From Symbiodinium natans (Eukaryota; Sar; Dinophyceae; Suessiales; Symbiodiniaceae), in the NCBI GenBank assembly GCA_905221605.1, contig CAJNDS010002201.1, forward strand, positions 281,022-345,021: a stretch of 64,000 bases of DNA, written 5' to 3'. Made by a program: the position numbers and the translations under genes. A model generated the notes under the pieces. That model worked only from the letters and a program-made list of their open reading frames with translations, was not told where the DNA came from and searched no databases. Positions 22,320 through 32,300 of this stretch are shown one piece after another (position 1 is the first letter of the stretch; each line of letters begins with the position of its first letter).

Positions 22320-24010
22320 GAACAGTCTCTGACAAGGCTCAGGCAAACTTGACAGCAGCCCTACGAGCATTGGCCTGTTAACAGGACGCGCTCTTTGTGG
22401 AGTAGCCGTGGAAGTCCTGCATGATTCTTCAGCATGCGAAAGATTGTGTGGGCTCGATGATGTTCAAACTTCAGAGTTCGCCGCGTCATGGCATCCTGAA
22501 CGGACAGCTGTGTAAGCAGCCAGGCCAACTCTGCGCTTCATCAGCCTCGCCGCAGCTTTGACAATTGGGGGGTGACCCTGATATCTGATACCTGATAGCA
22601 GGCCTTGCTGGACCAACGTATCCTATGCAGTGGGCCGAATAACAGTTGAGCCAAAGCTGCCCGCGTTACTGGTGCACAATAGCCTACGCAAGCAGTGGGA
22701 TTGAGTTGCAAACTCTCACGAGCCATAGCTTACGTCTACCTTGACCATCGCAACGACCGATGTTTTCAGGGCATGGGCAAAATGGCAATACTTGCCCCGC
22801 TTGCCCCACTTGCTCTGATCTGGAAGCGGGAACCGATATGACATGTGTCACCTGTCCGACATGCCCTGTCTGCCCACCAAGTCCGCCTAATTGATGGCAA
22901 CCCTTTTTCTGAAGCCTAAGGTCTGCAAGCAAAGGGGCAGCTTGCACACGGCCTCGCTTTGGGCTGACTGTGAGGCAGACTTGTGGCTACTGTGTGGGTG
23001 GGGGTTGCCCCACTTTGACCCACTCGTTTGTCCTTCACATCAGGGTGACTTTTGTGGGCAGGAGGCGGGGACTTGCCCGCACTAGCGGTGGGGAGGTCTT
23101 GCCTCGCTTTGACCTGGCCCCCGCTACAAGTCTGCCTCACATTTGTGGCTAATCTGGGGGTTGGCTAAGGATGCGATATCTCGTCCCGGCGGGTAATTAA
23201 GCGCAAACCTATTGCCCATGGGGCCCAACTTGAATGTATGTCGTAGCTCTGCAACACGTGGCATATTGTGTCATTCTCCTGGGGCGCTGCGCTACAATAC
23301 ACATAAAAAGCTTCTCTGCTCCTCATCTTGTTTGTGCTTCACTGCAGTGCCGTGCGCATCAACCGACGTGCTGTACAGAGGTGGGACATATGTACAAACC
23401 CTGCATAGTACAGCTGCGTATCGAGAGCATCTCGCACAGCTCCCTGCTCAGGGCAGAAGTGGGTGCCTGCGCAGCAGCGACTGCTTGTAGCTGGCACTTG
23501 GCTGATGACTGCGTTGCTACACTCAAGGCTGTCAAGGCACATCAAGGAACAAGGGCAAAGCTTGCCGTAGACCCAAACAGTGCACGACACTCCCGAGCAC
23601 ACCCAGGGTTTCAAAGGAACAGCAAGAAGCCCTCCAAGTTGCTCCAAGAGTTCACGCTCCTCGAGTGTAAATCATCACCGACGCCTGAATCCTGCTGGAG
23701 CTTGGACTGACCAAAACCAGCAGGCTAAGGGATTTTCAAGCAGGTATCTCCGAAAACCAGCTCCCTCGCAAAGAGCATCCCGCCACAGAGCATGCAGCAG
23801 CCGATAGCTCCCTTATCACAGCCGTGACGCCCGCGTCTTTTGGCACCCGATTGTAGCTGCAGCACAGCGGAGGCATATGTGTGGTGGGCTTCAACTTCAT
23901 GTTTGCTGAGTTTCACCGATGCAGCCAAGAACACTGCGGGAGCACTGTCCCAAAGGGAGCGACCAGCTGATGGGACATAGTGCAAGGTGCAAGCTCTACC
24001 AGGCTCGGTG
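22320..24010. other. no recognised gene
   Basis: Includes a G/C-rich stretch at about 22780-23130 with several loosely repeated phrases of the type CTTGCCC...CACTTTGACC. Frames such as minus 23647-23339 and 24015-23725 are open without domains. Confidence 0.4.
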
Positions 24011-24011
24011 G

Positions 24012-24515
24012 TCACGAAGTTGGCAGGTGGGCATGGACCTCACGGCCAACGTGGGCCTGCCTTGAGTTGTGCACCCAGGCACGAGTGGCATCGCTAGAAG
24101 GAGCGGGATCTTCGCCGCGGCCTGTCGCCGCGACCTCCAGCACCGGCTGAATGAGACTACCGAGCTTTGGAAGACCTCCCCCCAGCGCACTTGTGCATTC
24201 TCCTGAGCAGAAGCGTAATGCGCCGGGGCTGTTAAATTGTGATGTCGTCATGGACAGGTTCGCCTTTGTGCGGGCATTTGCCCCGCTGGTGGGGAGCACA
24301 CGCACAACCTGGTGAGTGTGAGTCATTGGCGTATTGCGCGGAGCATGCCGGCCTGTGGCCGGAGGTCTCTTCTTCCACCTTTCTTCTCGTAGCAGCCTGA
24401 GTACGCGAGTTTCGCGAGTGTCCTTGCATCCGCCTTCTGCCCCGGGACGCAGGAGCTCGGCCGTGCAAGAACCCCATATATGGGAGGGAGCGGAAAACAT
24501 GAAAACATGCCACAA
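24012..24515 (-). CDS. unidentified frame, weak
   Basis: A minus frame of 167 codons with a moderately protein-like C-terminal half (SALGGGLPKLGSLIQPVLEV). No domain and no supporting splice evidence. Confidence 0.25.
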   Translation of the reverse strand: MWHVFMFSAPSHIWGSCTAELLRPGAEGGCKDTRETRVLRLLREERWKKRPPATGRHAPRNTPMTHTHQVVRVLPTSGANARTKANLSMTTSQFNSPGALRFCSGECTSALGGGLPKLGSLIQPVLEVAATGRGEDPAPSSDATRAWVHNSRQAHVGREVHAHLPTS

Positions 24516-24859
24516 TATGCCGTCAAGGCACCACTTTTATTCGCACAGAACGCAAACAGGGACCAACCCCATCGTCACATTTGCCGGTTATTTCCGGACT
24601 CCACTGGTGCTCGAGTGCTCAACGAATTGCTAGCCCATGTGCGCAAAGTTGGTATGTCCATTCGTTCTTGCTTTGCGTTTCCAATGCATATGCTTTAGGC
24701 TTTTTGGCACTGCACAGGATCCTTTGTCAGTCAGTCTCGACACGAAATATCATCGAAAAGCTTCCATCAGGCTAAAGCAAGAAACGACCACCAGTTTTTT
24801 CGAGCGTGGCAGCTCAGCCCCCAAGCTTTGGAACATCGACTTCGAAGCCGTGCTTTCGA

Positions 24860-25314
24860 AATGCATAGCGTAGTCTCTCGCGCTTGTCCCACTTCCTGAG
24901 GTCGCAGCAAAACATTGCAAAGGCTGAATGTTCATGAAGCATGTGGCACATTATTATGTGTTTAGAGGTTCTGTGCGCATAACCCAGAGTTAAGCACAGC
25001 TGCTTTTTCAGATCGATAGGCACCATTTGTCGTGGCCAGTTCTGCTTCGGAATGCTGTTGCCACCTTGGTGCAACCGGCCGAGGGCCCCTAGGCCAACTA
25101 AGCCAACTAGGCCAACTAGGCCAACCAGGCCGTAAGGACTGCAACTGGCGGCAAGTCTCAGGGCTGCACCAAACGGACCCCGACCGAAGCCGCTAATGTA
25201 GTTCGCCTTGGGAGGGTCGTACTCCAACCACCACTTCTCCTCAACAGTGTAGAAAGAGTGCAGTGCAAGAAGAGCTTCCCTCCTTTTCCTTGTGGCCAAC
25301 TTAAAGCGTTTCAA
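24860..25314 (-). CDS. unidentified exon(s) with VGL repeats
   Basis: A minus frame opening at a TTG, so probably an exon edge: LKRFKLATRKRREALLALHS, then FYTVEEKWWLEYDPPKANYI and a Gly-rich turn, then four or five VGL tripeptides coded by a 9-base repeat at 25090-25131. Later it reads RKWDKRERLRYAFRKHGFEV before a stop. The first and last parts look coding; the middle (about 25030-24930) may be an intron. No family recognised. Confidence 0.45.
25090..25131. repeat. 9-base coding minisatellite (AGGCCAACT)n
   Basis: Four to five near-perfect copies of the unit AGGCCAACT. On the minus strand they stay in frame and encode repeated Val-Gly-Leu. Confidence 0.85.
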
Positions 25315-25319
25315 CGGGC

Positions 25320-26480
25320 CACTTGTGCAACCGTAGTGTGGAACTCAAACAGACGCTGCGTGCACCAACTGAATCTGACTGGCAGCGAAAACAAGTCAGC
25401 TATAGCAGTGTTAGAGTGAAGTGCCATGGAAACTCGCACAGCGTTTCAGAGCGCCAACCGCAACTGTCCTCCAAGCCCTGCGTCTTCCGGCGCTTGTTTG
25501 GAGGCCGGGCGCATTGGAGAGGGCCTCATGCGATTTTTGATACTGAACACTTACTGACACACTGCACAATGCGCGGACAATCCGACCATGGTGTCCCATT
25601 GTGCAGACTCGCTCCCTCATCCTTACTCTGTTCGATGGACCAATAAGCACTCAGATATGCTCCTTACCATCTTGGCCACGGACACAGTGGCACAAAAGCA
25701 TCGCCGGCGGGGACTGTCGAGTGCAAGCACTCATCTCCTTGAGACTTGTCTTGTGCAGTGTGGTGAGGCTAGTAAGGGGGACTCCGGCGGGCTACCCTTC
25801 TGGCGAAGAGACAGAGACTTGCACCGTTTGATCACAAGCCCTCAGCAGCTCGTCCTATAGGCGACCGCAGGATCTTTTCAGAAGGATCCCGGATGTGCCG
25901 CACCTGTTCGCCAATTAACATTAAGTACAGCCCGCCCAGCGAAGGGCGGACGCTGAACCACATGCAAGGATGGGATGCAGCTGAGCTCTGCGCTATCAGT
26001 GGAAGTGGCTCCGCAATCGGTCGTGCCGGGGCGAATGGAGGCACAATCTGCATGGTATGACACTTGCGCCCACACAAGCGTGAGAAGATCTTGCCCGCAA
26101 ACAATTCACAGTAAGTCGTGCGAAGTACGGCTGCAGTCATTCCATGCCGACAGACCTTGGCGACTTCCCTTTTCCCTACGACATAATCTCAGGCACCGCC
26201 ATCGCCACTCTCGAAAACACGCAGCGTGATGTCGGGAGCATGGCGGAAAGCCTAGGCTGAGCCGCTCAAAGTGTTGGCTTCGCTCATGCTCACTTCCTTT
26301 CTTCCTCGAAACATGCAAAGAAAACCTTGGTCTGCACATCTGTAAGTTTTGGCATGTCGCCACAATGCTACTTATTTCGAGTTGTTTCGAAATCAAAGCG
26401 ACAACTGGGTGACGCCTCCATACTGCTGGTTCTCGCGCTGTGCATTCCTTTTTGGAGCATGCCCATGTCACAAGTGTCTG
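25320..26480. other. no recognised gene
   Basis: One minus stretch near 25960-25870 reads PSLGGLYLMLIGEQVRHIRD and may be a small exon. Nothing else is recognisable. Confidence 0.3.
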
Positions 26481-26559
26481 AACTAGAAAAGAAGAGGTCC
26501 TTGAAGGCCGAGCAGCATTACAGTGGCTGAGGCTGGGGATCTCAAGACACCCAGCCCCC

Positions 26560-27260
26560 CCCACCAGTGCTTGATCTGTCGAGGGCATCGGGGACAGCAA
26601 CTTCTGTGGCAAGGAAAGGAATAAACAACACCTTGACAAAGCCAAAGCAGCCCACAAAGTAGCTCACAAAGTAGCTGTGCACACGGTGGCACCAGCTGTC
26701 CATTGCTGCGCTTGCGCTTGTGCGTGGCAACTCCTGGAGAAAGGATGACTGCAGCCTTGGCGCAGGCTGCGCGACTTGCCATGCAAAGGTTCAAGTCTAT
26801 TATTATTATTATTGTTATTATGATTATGAGTATTGTTTTTTATTACTATTATTGTTATAGTATCATTATTATTAATACAAGAGCTTGACTCCAGGCAAAG
26901 CTGCTAACACCGCTGGCGGTTGGGAGGGGGGTCTCATTGACGTTACAACTGCCTGCTCCATTCTGCTAGCTGCACTCTGCTGAGCACTCCCGCGGCATCT
27001 CAGATGGTTGGCACTCGTGTCCGCAGTGCCTCGTCCACTCAGCACAAAAACCACTGTGCTCCAATCCAGATGAGTTTTTTTGGAGTCTCTTGCTCTTGCT
27101 TCTTCCGCAGGAGGCTCGATGAAGTCTACCACTGCCATAAGCTTATGACAAGGACACTGAGCGCCTGCATCTGTGCGGAACGAACACTGGCACGTAGATC
27201 ACCTCAGAGAAAACCATGCGGAAGGGAAGTGGCCTACGAATACGCAAGCCAGCCTCCCTG
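26560..27260 (-). CDS. unidentified membrane protein, coding-like exons
   Basis: Three segments suggest a spliced membrane protein. About 27255-27200 (after AGGCTGGC) reads AGLRIRRPLPFRMVFSE and is followed by a possible GT intron start. About 27120-27010 contains KTHLDWSTVVFVLSGRG. About 26700-26565 reads VHSYFVSYFVGCFGFVKVLF then IPFLATEVAVPDALDRSS, a hydrophobic segment. A TTA/ATT-rich tract at 26797-26878 lies between the second and third and would be intronic. No family recognised. Confidence 0.35.
26797..26878. repeat. TTA/ATT-rich low-complexity tract
   Basis: About 80 bases of ATTATT, GTTATT and TATTACT repeats without G/C-rich interruptions. Confidence 0.85.
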
Positions 27261-27399
27261 ACTGGCTTTGGTCCATCCCCACTTTGGATTCTGCAGCCGC
27301 ACCGTGCACAGGCAACAGCCAACTGAAAGAAAAAGGGGTTATGTTTATCATTTGCTCGGCCTGGACATGAATGATAAATGAGCACTGTCATCTACTGCC

Positions 27400-28230
27400 G
27401 TCATGCCATCGGCTACCTGATGACAATACCAACATCTCAGACTCTACTTGGCCTGCGGTGATCCTTGTGCTCGGCCGTCATCTGCCTCAGCGGTGCACAA
27501 GTCCAAACGAAACTTTGAAGTAGTTTGGCAGGCTTGCTCATGCCTGTTCATGATGCCAAGTTCGCATGCGTACGAGGCTTACGAAAGAAGGCTACAAATG
27601 TTTCAGGCTGAGCAAGATTCCCTCTGAGGCAAAAACCCCGCGATTCATGTTTTGCAACATGCAGACAAGCTTGCGAGAACGATTCAAATTCGCCATAACC
27701 TTCGTCGACATGCCCGCCAGGGCATTTGGTCTTTGGTTCCCCTATCTACTCATACCTGCGCTATGCACCCGGCACTGCATCGGGGAAGGTTCGAGTATAA
27801 AACTTGCGAATTCGACACCATGGCGTCCTGCATTCGCCGTGGCTTCGCAAAATCTCTGCAATTCAAGCTGATGCTCACTTCTGCACTGTGTCAAGCCAAT
27901 GGCTTGGGAAGCACGGCGGGCAGCTAACGGCGACCCTCACCACACCAATCAGAATGGAAGGCATCCGGACATCTGAGCCACAAAGCTGGATAAACCTGCA
28001 TGCCAGGCTTGTAGTATCATCTGTGGCTCCCTCCCATAATTTCATGGTCCAGCTGTTCTGGGTGTGGGAGCGAGCTGCATTGCCAACTTTTCATTCAAAG
28101 CTTTCAACGCTGCACAGAGCTCGTTCCCACGCGCATGAAAAAGGCAAACGGGCACCAGAAGGGGGCAACCCAGGGATTGATCGTCAACTTACGAGATTTT
28201 GCTCAGATGTTACCATCTGCTAGCTATCTT
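27400..28230. other. no recognised gene
   Basis: Plus frames at 27566-27871 and 27804-28223 are open, but have no domain and overlap each other. Confidence 0.35.
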
Positions 28231-28234
28231 TATA

Positions 28235-28354
28235 GGGTTCTTAAGGGGGGGTTCATGGGGGGTAAGTACTTAGGGAACCTTGAGGAAACTTCGGGAGAAT
28301 GGTGGGGAGTATAAGGTACATACTCCCCTTGAACCCCCCCTCCCTCAAGAACCC
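28235..28354. mobile_element. inverted-repeat element bounded by TA
   Basis: GGGTTCTTAAGGGGGGGTTCA on the left is answered by TGAACCCCCCCTCCCTCAAG then AACCC on the right, each arm bordered by TA. A second, inner palindrome (GGGGAGTATAAGG / TACATACTCCCC) forms the core. About 120 bases, no coding capacity. TA borders fit a Tc1/mariner-type MITE, but TA is too short to prove a duplication. Confidence 0.6.
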
Positions 28355-29334
28355 TACAAGAACTGCATATGGCAGAGGACAGATGACACACGCGATCCCT
28401 GGTCGCGTCGATGGGCAGCCCATTGGGAAGTAACTAAGTTGATCTTACGACTTGTTGCGGGGCTTAGCTACTGCTTTTCAGTGTCGTGGCCCGTCTCCTG
28501 GAGTGCTGCACAAGCCCGTCGTGTTGGTGAAACATCAACTCTTTCCGCGTGCACTTCCCTGTCGGTTGTGGCATGTCCTGGTCTTGGCTTTCATCTAGCA
28601 TCTGTTGGAAGGAAAAACTGCGCATCTACATTCATTTAAATATAAATATCTGTCTATTTATCTATCCATTTTCTATCCATAAATCTCTTTATGCAGTGTA
28701 GACGGCTTGAAGGCGAGGCTTATTCTTAGCTTTCTTTCTTTGGGTGAGACCCTTCCTGCCCCAAGGCTCAGAGGCGAGCCATGGCCCTGCCAGCATGTCA
28801 TCACGAACAATTGGTGTGACGATGTGCCGGCACGCCAGAAGCACGTTCACTGTGTGAATGCTGTTCCAGCCGTCAGAATGGGCACTGTGGACTGGAGCTC
28901 CCTAAGACATCCTGCGGTATGTGCCTCTCCAATCCCCGGCGCCGGCGCCAATGCGAGCATCAGTCTCTAAGTTTCAGGAAGAAGCCTTGGCATTTGCGGA
29001 GATCGCACTCCTGCAACTTGCTGAAGATCACTAGGTCATTGAGGTCACCGGAGGCCCTTCTTCTTGCAGCGTGTGCAGGCACAATCCAATCTAAAGTATT
29101 TCCAAGCAGCGTTTTATCATTCTTGCCTCTTGGGAGACTGTTCGCTTGCTTGCTGCATCTTCGTTGGCAGCCTTCATAATCAGCAAACACCCTCATGCAA
29201 TGCCAGTGCTTTCGTGCTGAACAGAACAGGCTGAGCAGCACAGCCAGCAACCACATGCTGCCACCAGTAACGTTGACAACATTTTGTCAGCACAAACCAC
29301 GAGCACTGCGGAATGCACAGCTCTGGCCTCAACC

Positions 29335-32300
29335 ACGTTGATGGTTGTGCCGATGTTCTTTCCGACCTGATCGGCGGAGTCCAGGAAAGCGATGATGTCG
29401 TCGAAGACTTCGTCGTTCAGCCTTCTCTTTCACATGAATCGCGTGCACGCACACAGCCGCTGCCAAAGTGAAACTCAAACGAAGCACACGCACTCTCAGC
29501 CCCAAACACGACCATATTCTTCGCGAGGGTCTCTGCAAGAGCTAGCATGCACCGTTTGGCATAGTACCTTTGGATCGAGGAACGCCATGGCGGAACCAAC
29601 AAACGAACAAAAAACTTCCTCACTTCTAATGGCAGCAGTGCAGCTCGAAAGCCCAGTCTTCGGTTACTCCGGCTACCATGTCCACCTCAGCACATGCCGC
29701 CCGGATGCCAGGTGTCGACGCCGATCTTCTTGTCATACGGCTCCTGAGTCCAGGAGCAGCACTATACTGACTGCGCTGCACATGAAACTCCAACAAATAC
29801 ACGTTTCTTGCCAAAGCGCCAGGGACTTGATGATTCGGCTAATGCCAAACTCGAAGTTGCCCTTGGTGCAGTAGAGAGTTCCGATCACCTCGGCATCGAC
29901 AGCAGGTGCTGGCGTGGCAGTCGGCTGCTTGCGTTTGCACACCAGCACACATTGGTTGCGCACGTCCTTCGGCCATCTCTGACCCATCTCAGGCGCCCAC
30001 CAGATTGATGATGCACAAGTGGTAGACCTCAGCCAGCACAAGTTTTGTGAACTCCTTTGTTCAGTTGTAGGATTCCTGGGTGCTTATCAAAACAACATGC
30101 CGACAGCTAGCTGGAATATGCAAGAAGAGTGTGCAAACACGCACCGAGGGAGAACCACGGCAATCGACGATGTAAAAGGAACGGGGGGGGGGGGTAGTAC
30201 TTGCCGGGTCCTTGACATAATGTGACATGCCGGGATGCCGGTTTTGACGGGTCCTTCACCTTTTCCTCCTGAAGCAAACTGCACGCAGGCCACGCCTGCT
30301 GACAGCCCTCCCGGGTTCCGCATACAGGATGGCAACCCCGGTCCTCACGCTCCACAAGCCTCATAAGTTCTTCCGCCTCCTCATTGGCCGAGGTCATGAC
30401 CTCATGCTTCAGGCTAAATTAATGCCCTGGCAGCTCACTTCGCTTCGAGTAGTGCACTTGTGCCACAAAGCAGGACTCTTCATCAGTGCCTGTTTCAAGT
30501 CTAGCCGGCACAATCAGTGACCACATGACTCAACTCTAGTTCTGCTCGGGCAGCACTATTTGGATAGGTTGCTTTGGCTGGGCAGTAGGTCAGGATTCAT
30601 GCCAGCTGCGCCCGCTTATTTAGGTTTCTTCATGCAAGTGCAGAAGTCATTTGCCAGATGCCAGCAAAGGAGCATACGCCACGCAAAGGTTGGCCAGGAT
30701 GATCGCAGTCACGTTCAGCAGGTCATCGTTGTGCTTTCGCACAAAGGGCTCATAGTAGCGAATGCACTCCTTAAACTTCTCCTGCATGAAGAAGATGTGG
30801 GCCACGTTCCTCAATTGCGTTGACGTCTCTTTTCTGTGCTGGACAAGCACGAAAAAACACCGCAAGTGCGTAAAAGGCAGCAGCTTCAGCTTCTGCAACC
30901 CAGCAGCAGCTTCCACGACTCATCTTCGCTGCAGAATTCGGCAGACTGGCGGAAGATTTTTTCCTCGGCGATTGTTCAGGTACATCTCACTATCAGGTGG
31001 CACAAGGTCGAGTTGGGCGAGGGAGGGCTGAGTCGGGCAACGTCTGGGTGTGAGTCGGACAGCGGATGATTGCAAAGGCATATCCACGAGTCACGGGCAG
31101 ATTCAAGCGCGAAGTTTCAGAACTCAGGCGGTCCCTTCACACTTCCCATGCTTCCCAACTAAGTCATCTAGGCTGGGGCAACAGCAGAGCGTGCAGGCCC
31201 AGGCTCCACCATGGAGTAGTTCTCCAGCTCCCAGTAAATCTTGGCCTGGCCCATGAGTACCTGAGCGTGGCTTTTGCTGTGCGTTTCACGAGGTTGAATC
31301 CATGGGTCCACGGTAGGAGTCGCGGCCGAAGGATTTGAGGTTGACAGGAACTGTTGCCTTGACCGAACTGCCTTGCCATGCTCCCTCCCAGAAGTCACCC
31401 GAGTTTAGAATTCTGCCCAATTTGCCGGTATGTACTTTGCCAGGGCGTCGTCGAACTCAGCCAGATACTTTTTCACCTGACAGGACACCCCGGGATTTGT
31501 GTGGGTTTGTTGTGTAACTCAGGGACCAAGGAACCTCAAACCCAGGCGAAGACTTTGATGAATCGTGAGTCAGGAGTATATTAGGAGCCCAAGCACTTAG
31601 CCAGAGACTGCCAGTACCATCATGAGTCCTACTACATGGCCCTACTGGTGTTGCAGCTACTGCTGTCACACGCACGCCACGCCGCATGCTAAGCAGCATT
31701 GAGACGGCTCGAGCCTGGGTCTGATCCCGCTGCCGTCTTGCATCCTGGATGTTCTTGGTTCCTGCAGGGCTCTCTTTCTAGGACCACACGGTTTTCCGTT
31801 TACGTTTCCATACCTGTCCTTTCCGCAACATCTCGACATGCTTTGCCGACAGCTCGTCGAAGCGCCGGTATGCTTCTTCAGGCGAAGACTGGCCCAAAAT
31901 CAATGCATCCAAGAATTCCTTACATGGCAGACAAAGTTCATGAAGCATCCAGCTGGGGGGGCGGGGATTGGGGAGAGGATTATGGGGGGCGGGGGGGGGG
32001 GGGGGGGAAATTTGGGGCCTCGAAAGACTAGATCCTCGCCCCTATGCCAACTGAGATTCATAATCCTCAGGCTTCATGTTCTTGTAGGTGAGCTCGGCAT
32101 TCTCCGCTAGAATGTCGGCTGCGAGGTCATAGTAGCCTTGAGCGCATCTTGGGATTTGCTGGCCATGTCAAGCAAGGGTTTAGGGTTTAGGGCTTAGGGT
32201 TTAGGGTTTCGGGTCAATCGCCTACAGTCGCTGACGCCTACAACTTGTTGGGTTCGGGGTCGGCCATTCACCACCTATATGTAGGTGGGTGGAAGGAAGC

